Assembly: GCA_963681505.1 (NCBI GenBank)
Contig: OY811977.1
Span: 5,573,223-5,637,222, forward strand
Source: Eunapius fragilis
Lineage: Eukaryota > Porifera > Demospongiae > Spongillida > Spongillidae
Length of the DNA: 64,000 bases
Reading direction: 5' to 3'
This document shows, one piece after another, positions 1 through 10,571 of this stretch. The first letter of the stretch is position 1; the number at the start of each line of letters is the position of its first letter. A program made the translations under genes and the position numbers. The notes beneath the pieces were generated by a model. That model did no database searches and was not told the DNA's origin. It saw only the letters and a program-made list of their open reading frames with translations.

Positions 1-64
1 TATGCTGGACCAAAATTTTGGGGGGGCTTAAGCCCCCCCAAGCCCCCCCCTTACTACGGCCTTG
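1..64. repeat. Truncated G/C-tract MITE end
   Basis: The window opens with a G run, the palindrome CTTAAG between G and C runs, and then an end reading CCTTACTACGGCCTTGG. This resembles the right end of the complete MITE at 6566-6742 (G run, CTTAAG, C run, CCTTGTCTACGCCCTTG), so it is probably a diverged relative cut by the window edge. Confidence 0.5.
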
Positions 65-652
65 GTGTCTGGAAGGTAGGTAATGATCTCCTGCGCCAAG
101 TAACTTTAATCAAGGAGAGTGATCGTTCCTCTATATCCTGTTGCTTTTATTTTTGGACAAAATGCTCTGGCATGATACTTAGAGTGGATGGCGAACACTC
201 CTATTGTAATTTATACCCTTAAGTAGTAGTCGCCAGGGGTGGCGACTACTACTTAACGCACCAAGTGAAGTTAAAACACTTAAATCTTGTACCATTAGGC
301 TTCTAAATGTTTCCAATTGATTATATAAAAGCAACATGAGCTATTTATGTTGCGAAGGAGTATTCGCCAGGGGGGTCGGGTATGGCGAAATCGACAATCA
401 TAGGCCTAGGCCTACACGCATAGACTGGTACCAGAAGTGACTGCTACTGCAAGATCGAAAAGATTTCTTATTTTTCAGGTAGTGGCCTCATCTTCAACTT
501 GGTTCATGATTATGAGAGATATTATGGTCTAGTGCCTGTAGTGTATGCCAATGATGTACCTGCTTTTTCACACTTGCATGTATGAATGTCAATAAAATGA
601 TAAAATTACTCCTAGACATTTACATGTACACTCCACAGTTAAACCTAACATA
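65..652. other. Flank of pogo-like pseudogene; one strong hairpin
   Basis: No gene is visible. At 219-256 there is a perfect 17-bp inverted repeat (TTAAGTAGTAGTCGCCA and its complement) around a GGGG loop. The motif GGCGAACACT near 190 recurs as GGTGGCGAACACT near 4334 and 4566, which suggests dispersed pieces of one repeat. I could not find terminal inverted repeats for the neighbouring transposase. Confidence 0.5.
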
Positions 653-2814
653 ATGGAGCAACGCTATTTAAAGTACTCGGTTAAGTCAATGGAGTCAGCT
701 TTAAGGGAGATAAGAGAGGGACACATGTCTTGCAAGGCAGCAGCCAAGGCATTTGGAGTCCCAAGAACAACATTGCGGGACAAGCTTGCTGGGAGAAGCC
801 CAGAAGATAGACAAATGGGACCAAATTCAGTGCTGACCAAAGCTGAGGAGACTGCTTTGGTAACCTTCTGCATACAGCTATTGAAGTGTGGTTTTCCCAT
901 CAACCGTGACGATTTGTTTAACACTGTGCAGAAGATTGTGAAAGAAGATGGCAGGAAAAACCCTTTTACTGATGACAAGCCTGGGTTTTACTGGTTTCAA
1001 GGATTTATGAGGCGTAATCCACAGCTTACATAGCGGTTCCCTGAACGGCTGACAGGTGGAAGGGCTGTTGTAACTGAAGAACATATAAGGAAGTGGTTTG
1101 CTGACATTGATGATTATGTAGTTCAGGAGGAAAAGGCTGGAGATATTTTCCATAATCCTAGCAGGGTGTTCAACTTTGACAAATCGTTTTTCCTACTTGC
1201 AAAAAAGAAGGGTACAAGTTTGGGGCCAGTAGGGTATAAGAACTTCCTAGGTATCCCGTGAAAATGACAAGGAAGGCCTTACTGTACTTATGGGGTATTC
1301 AGCAGATGCTAAATTGGCACCACCCATGATTGTATATGCGTATAAGAACAGCATACCACGTGATGTCATTGAAGCTGTGGGGAGTGTGGATCCCGGTTGG
1401 GGTGTGGGGAAATCAGATAGCGGTTGGATGACCGCTTTCACCTTTCTTGATTACTTTTCTCAAGTTTTTGATCCCTGGCTCACTGAACAAAAAGTACAAA
1501 GACCTGTACTTGTATTTGCTGATGGACACAAATCCCACCTGTCTCCAGAGACAGCAAACTTCTGTGCATCAAATGGGATCTTGTTGGTTGCTTTATACCC
1601 AAATTCAACCCATATGCTTCAACCTTTGGATGTGTCAGTATTTAAATCACTAAAAGGGCTTAGGGAGAAAGCCAAAAAAAAATTGGAAGGCTTCACATCC
1701 AAATGACAGCATTACCAAAAAAGCTTTCTCACTGTATTCAAGGCGGCAGTAGATCAAATAAATCATACTACTGTGACCAATGGTTTTAGGAAGTCTGGGC
1801 TTTTTCCATTTGATGCCAATGCAGTGGATTATTCAAAATGTGTCAAGGACCACATTCAGAAGACAATCACAGCAATGCCACTTTCTGCACTGTCTTCTGA
1901 TAGCAGCCTGTCAGTGTTGAGAAGTTACTTCACTTACATTGATGAATGTATTGGAGATGAAAAGACATTGTTGTTCAGGTCAGTACATGGTAGGGAGTGG
2001 CTTGGTGATATTGAAGATACATCACTTTTTCAATTGTGGTCATCTATAAAATTGCAATTGGATGAATCTTCAGTAAATACAGACATATGTATGACGACAC
2101 CTCCAGACATACCACCAGTTACAGCTACACCACTGCCTGTATGCATGCCAGTTGATGGAAGTTGCCATGGTACACCTCATGTGCTGAATACCCCACAGTC
2201 TTCAGTTGCAGTAACATCTCCACAATCATCTATTGCACTGTCAGCAGTAACAACACCACAAACATCGATCGGTGATCCATCTGATATAACACAGGGACCA
2301 TGCACATCCCAATCACTACGTACGAGTCATAGGCTTCAGTCTTCTATCACACCTGTTTTAACAAAGCACCTTTCCGAGTGGTTGCAGACACTGGAGAAAA
2401 AAGACAAAGCTAAAGGTACAACAAGGAAGCGTCCATTGTCATCGTCAGTTTATGCACTCACCAGCAAACGTTGGAAACAGTTGCAAGAAGAAGAGATAGC
2501 TGAAAAGGAAAGGCAGAAACAGGAAAAGAAAAAAAAGTCTTAGGAGAAAAGGAAGCAAAATAAGAAGGGAAAGCAGAAGGAACGGAAGGTGATGAGGACA
2601 AAGAAGAGGACTGGATTTGCCTTACTTGTGATGGGAGCTTCTTCAATGATGAAGAAAACGGTGTGGGAAGTAGGTGGGTACAATGCTCAAGTGCCAAAGT
2701 GCCTCTCACATCAACTGTATCAGCCAGCTTCATCAGAGCCTATTTGACTTGGACGAAGATGATGAATACCTGTGTCCGGAGTGCTTTTTTACAGAGCCAA
2801 ATGTGGATGATTAA
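653..2814 (+). pseudogene. Pogo/Tigger-like DDD transposase with C-terminal PHD finger, broken
   Basis: This encodes a cut-and-paste transposase of the Tc1/mariner-pogo branch. The first 126 codons hold a Psq-type helix-turn-helix (KAAAKAFGVPRTTLRDKL) followed by a CENP-B-like region. The catalytic core reads FNFDKS near 1178, VFADGHKSHL near 1525 and LQPLDVSVFKSL near 1620, giving the three aspartates expected of pogo enzymes. The tail is Ser/Thr-rich, then Lys/Glu-rich. The last segment has the C-x2-C, C-x2-C, H-x2-C and C-x2-C spacing of a PHD finger (CLTC ... CPEC). The copy is dead: TAG at 1031-1033, a frameshift near 1255, TGA at 1704-1706, TAG at 2541-2543 and further shifts near 2550-2600 and 2690. 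The family call is firm. The PHD reading relies on joining two frames. No flanking TA duplication could be fixed. Confidence 0.85.
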
Positions 2815-3098
2815 GCTTAGCCCATACATAGCCTTTATTTATCACCTTGCCTTGATTCAACTTCCAATCATTTAGGCTTCCTTTCCAAACGTCACAGGTT
2901 CATACTTCATCCTATACTGAATGATTTGTTACATAAATCTCTTAAAAGTCTGGTTCATGTGCTAAATGTGCATGCAAGGGTGAGAGAGCCTTGTCAGGAA
3001 ATGAAGACTGTGTTTGGATCACAACAGTTATTATTCCTTGGCCTGCATGTATGGTCAAATTACAACAACCACTAGCATAATTATTTACTGGTGGTGTA

Positions 3099-3332
3099 TC
3101 AGGAACTACGATAGTAGTTCCTATATAGGAATTGACCCGGGTCGTGAATATCATTAAAAAAACGCAACCAGCGTACAACTCGCGTACCAAGGAACGGATA
3201 GTTTAGCTCTTTGTTCCTATCGAGCCAGAAGGCAAAGACGGTCATTTTAATGTTTTGTTCCAGTCTTCAAACCGTTTGCTTCAAGAGAACAAAAAAGTTC
3301 GTGTTTTACCTCGTCCCCAGGCCAAATCTTCT

Positions 3333-3367
<35 letters not shown>

Positions 3368-4040
3368 TTCTTCTCGGGTGAGTATAACTCGGGATAGGAA
3401 TGGTTTTAAAGAGCGCCAATTATACCAATCGCTTTAGAATCTCCTGGAAGGACATCTTCAAGTATCAGAGATATGAATAAAGCTTAAAACGTACATACGT
3501 AATCATTACGTAATGCGTAGTGTTTAATAGAAGCGTTCCCATGGCGACATTTACGTATATTTAGAATTGTGCAAACAAAGAGGAGAGCAGATGACGAGTT
3601 AGAATTCTCCCGCGTTCCTTACAGTGATCCCAAACAAAGCGGGCGTCTGCTCGTGACGGTAATTGAAGCGGAGGGGGGGAGGGGTGGGTGGTGGGGTGGG
3701 GGCACTTGCCAGTATAATCGATAAAAAAAAATGATAATTAAAAAATAGAGGAAACAAGTAAAGAAAAACATTCTCTAACGAGAAAGTTGGTGGGATATAG
3801 GAATTGGAGGCAATGGTGGTGTTAAAAGGAAGGGAACAAGGTTTTGAGAAAAGGGTAATGAGACAAAAATCCTATATTGAGCACGTGTAAATGTAACAGA
3901 ACCAAAAGAAGTGCTAAATATAGGATTTTTGTCTCATTACCCTTTTCTCAAAACCTTGTTCCCTTCCTTTTAACACCACCATTGCCTCCAATTCCTATAT
4001 CCCACCAACTTTCTCGTTAGAGAATGTTTTTCTTTACTTG
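3099..4040 (+). mobile_element. Helitron-like element, copy A
   Basis: It starts with TC directly followed by a hairpin (stem AGGAACTAC/GTAGTTCCT, loop GATA) and ends in ACTTG. It lies between an A and a T with no visible target duplication, as expected for rolling-circle insertion at A^T. It aligns with copies B (37480-38968, minus) and C (53064-54505): after the hairpin all share ATATAGGA, then GAATnTCATTAAAAAAACGC. A conserved protein-like stretch (IIKKTQPAYN here, VIKKTRPASN in B/C) lies at about 3151-3300. The last 286 bp (3755-4040) form one long palindrome ending at the element terminus. The family assignment is an inference: the 3' end is CTTG, not canonical CTRR, and no Rep/helicase is present. 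Confidence 0.65.
3755..4040. repeat. Long palindrome forming the 3' end of Helitron-like copy A
   Basis: The two halves (about 3755-3890 and 3905-4040) are nearly perfect reverse complements, beginning CAAGTAAAGAAAAACATTCT and ending in its complement. Equivalent palindromes occupy 37480-37768 in copy B and 54209-54505 in copy C. It could be a MITE inserted once at the end of the ancestor, or a true structural end. Confidence 0.85.
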
Positions 4041-5413
4041 TGAATTATATTTTCCCCTGAGACTGCACGCATCAAATGAGGCCCATGCTAGTGGGCCATG
4101 GTAACCCCCTACCTAAACTCACCCCATGCTTCAGCCTTTAAATTTGTACGTTGTTAAAGTCACTGCAGGGTTATGGAGGAAGAAACGGAAGGCTTCCTAT
4201 TCAAAATGCCAGGGTCACAAAGAACAGCGTTGCAATGGTGTTTAAAAGCTACAGGGGTAACGTTACCTTGTTTAAGAAACTTTGTGTCAAGCGTACGCGT
4301 TTTTACACTCCGAAACAGCGATAAACAGGGGGGTGGCGAACACTCCAATTGTAGTATGGCGGAAGACCAAGTGGGGTGGCGAATATACCTGAAATATGCT
4401 TAATTGGATAAAACAGTCGTTTTGTTTTGTATGGAGCGCGTTGTTGAAGAAACGAAGCGATAATAGTGTACAGTAAGGACTGAGGATCTCTTGGAGTCAA
4501 GTATGTTTGCAAAAGTACCCGTCCGTTTTGCTACATATGTAAGAAAACCGAGATCGGTACTCGCGGGTGGCGAACACTACTTTATTTACCCTATAATATA
4601 GCATTTACTTGGTTAGATTGAGGCTTGTCGGAGAGTCCAGATGTCTCTCGAAAGCGTTCGAATCTTCTAACCCATTTAGGCCATTCATCCGGCCGGCAAA
4701 AATTGAACTGTTCGGGTGGCGTAACTTGAAAACTAGCCATCCCGCTTTACCGCTGCCACCATGTGTAATGTCTCCAAATAATAATCAATCAACCCCCGTC
4801 ACGTGCCCACATTATAACACATAACCCGATATATATAACACTGTTCAAGTGCTACTACTACAACCCCCTCATGGGTTTGGAAAAAATTGCATTGTGACTT
4901 TCATACCAGATAAAACACCCCTCCCAACAGCATCTACATGCAACCTAGAGCTTACTATAGGCTACCAACTTGCCATGGAGAAAACTATGCTGCGTTTAAA
5001 GAGACATGGTTCTTGCTCTTAAAGGACATGATGGCTTTGTTCAAGTTTAATTCAGTTGTTAACTTTTTTTAATTTTCAGCCTCATACACTTTCAAGCACA
5101 CTTGTTATCCAATAATTTATTGTAAGTTTCATTGGCCTATTTCACTGCATAACCATAGTTCTTGTGCATGTAGCTCTACGCTGCAAGCAACTGCTGAACT
5201 GATGATCATTATTGCACCGACATGTACATGTATATCTTACATGCCCAATTGTGAATTGATATCTTTTACCATCTTGTCTGGTTGCAAAATAACAGAAATC
5301 TATCCCTACCAGTGGTGGGCATTATAGATATTTGCCTGATTTTATAGTACACTGGTAGCTTCCTTATTACAAGGAATAGTTTCACAACTCCTAATCACAC
5401 ATGTTTCTAGTTC
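4041..5413. other. No gene recognised
   Basis: Short open frames only. Two copies of GGTGGCGAACACT (near 4334 and 4566) match the motif near 190. I see nothing else with a recognisable function. Confidence 0.5.
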
Positions 5414-5541
5414 TGTCACGAAAAAATTGGTCCGCCGAAAATTATGGTCCCGGACCAAAATTTTTGGAAAAAATTGGTCCGGGCGGACCAATATTATCAG
5501 GAAATTTTGGTCCGGGTAAGTAAAAATTGGTCCGGGCCCTC
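5414..5541. repeat. Clustered GGTCCG/CGGACC palindromic motifs, copy 1
   Basis: Within about 125 bp, TTGGTCCG or its complement recurs six or more times in both orientations, including GGTCCGGGCGGACC and GGTCCCGGACC. A related cluster lies at 13170-13292 in the opposite orientation, and both are bordered by TGTCAC/GTGACA. This looks like a small dispersed element with many dyads. Confidence 0.6.
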
Positions 5542-6165
5542 CATTTACATCTAAAACAGACGAATCAAACACAACTCTAAACCCTGAACTCAGCTAGTGG
5601 GTGAACAGTAGGGTAGCTGCTTTTCAAAGCTACGAAGGCTATGGAACAGTAGGCCGGGTTCTGCGCGCCCCAGGTTCAAGCGGATTAGCCTTCCGGTCGC
5701 GATCGGACCAGTTCCCACTTGTTTTTTACAATTCATGTACACGTCATAAACTGTGATATTCACGGCTGCAGACCTGCCTGGCCGGATCCCAGCTGCGCAG
5801 TTTGTCAGACCGGACCTAATTCCTGATGAATTTCAAAAAATAATTAATTCCTCAGCTGACATCTTGTTCAGAACTCTGCTTCGTCACAGGGGGAAACTAT
5901 AAGCGCTCGATGCAACGCAAACGGGCCGCAAACCTTGTTACAAATATCTATGAATCGATCGCCCGCAACAACTCGATACAGGGCCGCCGGAGCCGGGGCG
6001 GCTGGGGCGGGCTATGGCCGCTCCACTTTTTAAGGTACATTTATAAATATTAATTAATCACAATTACATACTTTCGCTTAATTACTTTAAATTGAATAAC
6101 CTACCAGCTGTCTTTAACTACCCTGAGATACCATCGAATTCTTCCAAACCAGTAGTTCTGGTCAA
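5542..6165. other. No gene recognised
   Basis: GC-rich patches near 5640-5700 and 5960-6020 are present. I find no domain, RNA gene or repeat end. Confidence 0.4.
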
Positions 6166-6411
6166 TTGGAGCTTCTGTCGCAGGTCACGCAATTGGTCAG
6201 TCTACTACCTGCTACTAATGCTGAAAGTGAGCGATCTTTCAGTGCTGTACGACGAATCAAGAGTTACCTACGATCAACAATGTCACAGCAGCGGCTCGAT
6301 CACCTTATGGTGTTACATGTGCACAGTGATCACACAGATAAACTCAATTTGGTTGACGTAGCTAACGAGTTCATTGCGAACATAGGAGACAAGTATTTGG
6401 AACGGATTTAA
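6166..6411 (+). pseudogene. hAT transposase C-terminal dimerisation fragment
   Basis: The 81-residue frame contains the hAT C-terminal signature LLPATNAESERSFSAVRRIK, followed by LRSTMSQQRLDHLMVLHVH. This is the region where hAT transposases dimerise. It starts abruptly, ends at a natural stop and has no catalytic core upstream, so it is a 3' fragment or a far-away exon of a degraded copy. AATAAA occurs downstream near 6521. Confidence 0.85.
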
Positions 6412-6565
6412 AGAAATCTGATTTGTAGATATATAAAAGTGTACTTTATTAAAATGTGTACTTTAAAAGTGATTTGTAGAGATTATTAATAGTTTGTTAT
6501 GTATGGAGTAATAATATTCAATAAAACATGAATACACGAATATACAGCAGTAAGGTAATTAAATG

Positions 6566-6742
6566 CAAGGGCGTAGACAAGTTTTTCAAACTGGGGGGGC
6601 TAGTTATTAATAAACCAAGTTATCCAAACTAATTATAGTACATCCGGTTGGTTTATTAATTAAGTTTGCTAGTTATTAAAAAACTGCCCAAAAAACTGGG
6701 GGGCTTAAGCCCCCCCTGCCCCCCCCCTTGTCTACGCCCTTG
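6566..6742. mobile_element. 177-bp MITE with 5-bp target duplication
   Basis: The termini are perfect inverted repeats CAAGGGCGTAGACAAG, flanked on both sides by AAATG (6561-6565 and 6743-6747). Inside are a G run near the left end and a GGGG-CTTAAG-CCCC palindrome with a long C run near the right end. Confidence 0.85.
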
Positions 6743-7171
6743 AAATGAACCCTACTATAGGTACTAGACAGGGACAAAACACCTGGAGAGGATGGCTGTG
6801 GCATTGGCTCTAACTAGTATGAGGTTCAGCCTCCCATATAAGGCAGCTAGGACCTCAGCCTTAGCCCTATTGGAGCTAGTTGGCACCAGACCCGGCGCAC
6901 TCGGTCCAAAGTTGGTGCGGCCAATTATTAAATATTAGTGTGGGCGTGGCCCCATGCAAGGCGCGCGCGCGCGCGCGCGCTTGTGTTGACTTTTTCTTTC
7001 GAAGCACATGCACGGCCCGTGTTCTATAAGATGCAAAAATAGAATCATATGTAACCGGACAATGCGAACATGGGTGTGGCAAAAGCAAATTAACTGATCA
7101 AGATTCAAGCTCTTTAAGTATTAGGAGACTTTGGTTATCATTACTAGTATCAAGGATTGCCAAATTCCTTT
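6743..7171. other. No gene; (GC)n tract and shared repeat piece
   Basis: A pure GC dinucleotide run lies at 6961-6980. The stretch near 6890-6960 (CCAAAGTTGGTGCGGCC, GGGCGTGGC) resembles 12330-12410, suggesting another dispersed repeat. Confidence 0.5.
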
Positions 7172-7202
7172 GTCCTATCATAGATTATAGGATTGGAAAC
7201 GG

Positions 7203-7210
7203 TATATAAA
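7203..7210 (+). promoter_or_regulatory. Possible TATA box of the P-type transposase gene
   Basis: TATATAAA begins at the inner edge of the left terminal repeat, about 530 bp before the proposed start codon. Position and sequence suit a core promoter, but there is no independent support. Confidence 0.35.
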
Positions 7211-7734
7211 TTTACGTGACGTGACGTCACGTTCCGTTACATGACCGTGCTTCGCATTGAATCTTCTAGTGGGCGTGTGAACTGTTGAGCATCCGTTCGT
7301 AAAGAGCTTCTTTAGTGTTGTTTAACCTATACCTGTGTGAGGACAGCCTTTTTGACACCCAAACATCGTTTAGCTATTCTTTTCCAGAAGTTAAGTTCAG
7401 ACAGCGGGCGATCGTATAGCTGCCTCCTGATTGGAAATTGGTTGTGTGATTTTCCTGGACACAGGTACCATCAGGAAACCTTTTTGTGAGTTCCAGTATA
7501 GAGTACGTAGTGGGTAGTGTGGCTGTAGAAGGTTTTGGAGCCTCTAAAAAGTGTTTTGGCGTTGTAGATCGGTAATTTGCTAGCTAATGACACCCGAAAA
7601 GCGTACTTTTTGTGTAATTTTCACATAGAAGTGGTTAGGTTTGTAGAAAATTTCAGGATATATACTGAACCAGAGATGCATGTAGAGTGGCGTGATCAAT
7701 ATTTGTTGTATGTGCTGCATGTTTATAGGAGCAA

Positions 7735-10571
7735 ATGGCTCGCAAGTTTCGTTTGGGTCGGTCACGTAAGAATGCTGAGAGAAAATCCCAACAACATAAA
7801 AAATCTACATGCTTCGTGAAAAAAGGGAGGCCTACTAAGAAAGTGAGTTATAGAGCATAAAGTTTGTACTGTCTGTTATACTTGCCACTGCAGATTGGCA
7901 TCCAACAGCTCTCCACTGGATATATTTGCCCCCATTGTGGAGTAACCAGTCTTCAATGCAGTTTGTACACTTCTGCAAAATTGAGCATGGAAGCTCAAAC
8001 CAAACAGCAGCTACTGTTACTAAGTCAGTGACAATAAATGAGGACCTAAGTTGGTCTGTTAATGTTCATGGACACAAGTTGATAGCTGGTAAGTGCAACG
8101 CTTTGTGCTGTGTAAAAGACAAGATAACAACAAAAGTTGCACTTAGTCGACTGGTACACCAAATAGACAGCTTAAGTGTTTGTTCAGGAAATCCTGATAG
8201 TCATTTTCTTGAACTAGCAGATGCTCGCAAGGGCATTTTTCATTCTCCTAGCAAAAACATGGTGGCATTTATTGATTCATTCTTCCCTGTTATGTTTGAG
8301 GATGAAATGTATAGTAGAACACTGCGCTGTAATGAATGTGAACTCTTAGTTACTAACAACAGGTGTGATACTTGCAAGCAGTATCGTTGCACTCTACGTG
8401 CTCTGCATAGCCAGTGGTTACGGCAGCAAAAAAAAACTGCCAATCATGCCTCAATATCTAGCCACACCAACTTCCGTTACTTAAAGACACCTGAACGCCA
8501 ACAGAGAATAAGAAGGCTCAGGAATGAAATAGTGAACAAAAGAAAAGAAGTGGAAAGGTTAAAGAGTTATGTGAATGTTGCCACTGAGCAGCATGGAATA
8601 TACATAGAAGAGGCTTTGGAAAAAGATATTATGCAAATTATGGAAGAGAAAAGCAATGAGATAAGAAAAACATACCAAGCAGATTCATTTCAGTGTATAT
8701 TTTGGAATCAACAACTTGAGCTTTTAAAACTGAAAGACAAACGGCAAATAAGATGGCATCCTATGGTCATTAGATGGTGTCTTAGCCTGAAGCTGCTTTC
8801 TTCTGCATCCTATCATGCCTTAAGGTCATCAAACTTAGTTATCTTACCATCTGAACGAACACTTCGAGATTATACTAACATAGTTAAAGCCAAGACTGGA
8901 TTTTCAACAGGCATTGATGCACAGCTGTGTCATGAAGCAAATAATGATAGCATTCCTGATCATGAAAAGTATGTGTGCCTAGTCTTTGATGAAGTTAAAA
9001 TAAAGGAAGATCTTGTCTTTGACAAACATTCATTAGAGCTTGTTGGTTTTGTTCAGATAGGTGATATAAATACTCACTTGTCTAAATTTGAAAGCTGCAG
9101 TATGCCACAGAAAACTCCTGTAGCACCACAACTTGCCACTCATATGCTAAGCTTCATGGTCTCTGGTATCATGACTGATTTGCAGTTCCCTTATGTTTCA
9201 TTTCCATGCTCAACGATTTCTGGTGACCAACTGTATTCAATGGTATGGGGGTGTATCCGAAGGCTTGAAACCTGTGGATTTAAAGTGCTGGCAGTCACTT
9301 GTGATGGTGCATCCTCAAACCGCACATTTATGAAGCTACACCAGTCTGGTGATAATTTAACCTACAAGACTATTAACCCATATGCAAATGAGGATCGACC
9401 CCTTTTCTTCATATCAGATCCTTCTCACTTAATAAAGACAGTGCGTAATTGTTGGGCCAATTCATATGGTCACAGCTATACAAGAAAGCTTAAGGTATGC
9501 ATCTTAGTTTTTTCCCCTCATAAATTCATTATCTCTCACATCAGATTAATGGTCAAGACATAAGCTGGCAACATTTAGTGGACCTGTACAAAGCACACAG
9601 AGGACCTGATTGTGCTACACTTGGACTGTCTATTCTACCTAAGCTGAACACATTGAACTTAATTCTTACTCTAAAATGAGAGTAGATCTTGCAGCACAAG
9701 TAAGATATTTATGGGGATGGATATGTGTGACCAGTATGACTTCCACAGGTGCTTAGCACTACTGTAGCTGAAGCATTTGCATATGAGAACAGCCCGCATA
9801 CCAAAGAGACAGAACGATTTGTTCGCATCTTTGACAAATTTTTTGATCTAATGAACACCAGAAACACCAAAGAGTTTGTACTTAAGCGAAAACCTAATCT
9901 TGCCCCCTACATTTATAATCCTGAAACTGAAGACCGTCTGAAGGTAAATTGTATGCATAAGTTTGAAAAAAAAAAACAATTATGGTCGCTATACTTATTG
10001 TCCTATAGTGGCTGCAGGATGTGTTTCTTCCGTATCTTGATGAGTGGGAAGCATATGCTCATGCTCAAGAGCATTTAAGTTCTGCTGAACAAATCAAGTT
10101 GTGTTTAAGTCAAGAAACATTGCAGGGGCTTCGCATAACAGGTACATTCTATATCATGCAATAATCACTGATTACTCTAACAAATCTAATGCAGTCCATG
10201 CATTCATTGAACTGGTGAGATATCTTCTAAAGCAACCCCGTGTGGTATATGTGCTGAGTGCGAAACTATCTCAAGATTGTGTGGAATCATTCTTCGGCAA
10301 GCAAAGAATGAGAGGTGGGTATTGTGAAAACCCAAATGTATCCTCTTTCATTAGTGGGGCCCAGTCATTACGTGTTCAGAGTTCTACAGCAATACAACCA
10401 CGTAGAGGGAACTGCAGACTTCGAGTAGTAGATGATGTTTGTATTGATGACAGACCACTTCCAAAACGGAAAAGGATAAGCAAGAAAAATAACTGCATTA
10501 CATTACATTACACACATGCAGCAAAGCATTTTAACTTAAATGTCATCAGCAGCAGCATTGTTCATATCTAA
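7735..10571 (+). CDS. P-element/THAP9-like transposase, six exons, frameshifted
   Basis: Likely exons are 7735-7842, 7894 (or 7962)-9494, 9545-9699, 9749-9943, 10009-10141 and 10195-10571; each intron is about 50-70 bp with GT and AG ends. Exon 1 encodes a basic 36-residue N terminus with an AT-hook-like KKGRPTKK. Then comes CPHC, in a different frame from FVHFCKIEHG: a C2HC-like finger split by a 1-nt shift, or by use of the acceptor at 7961. No THAP domain is visible. The RNase H-like core is clear: LVFDEVKIKEDL (first Asp), VTCDGASSNRTFM (second Asp), FISDPSHLIKTVRNCW and LSQDCVESFFGKQRMRGG (Glu). The end is PLPKRKR. Exon 3 needs a frame change just before 9676 to reach MRVDLAAQ, so this copy is probably inactive. 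Confidence 0.85.

Noticed and set aside
7577-7819. 80-codon frame upstream of the P-like transposase as a THAP domain
   Set aside because: It lacks the THAP C2CH spacing and the AVPTF motif; it is more likely 5' untranslated sequence.
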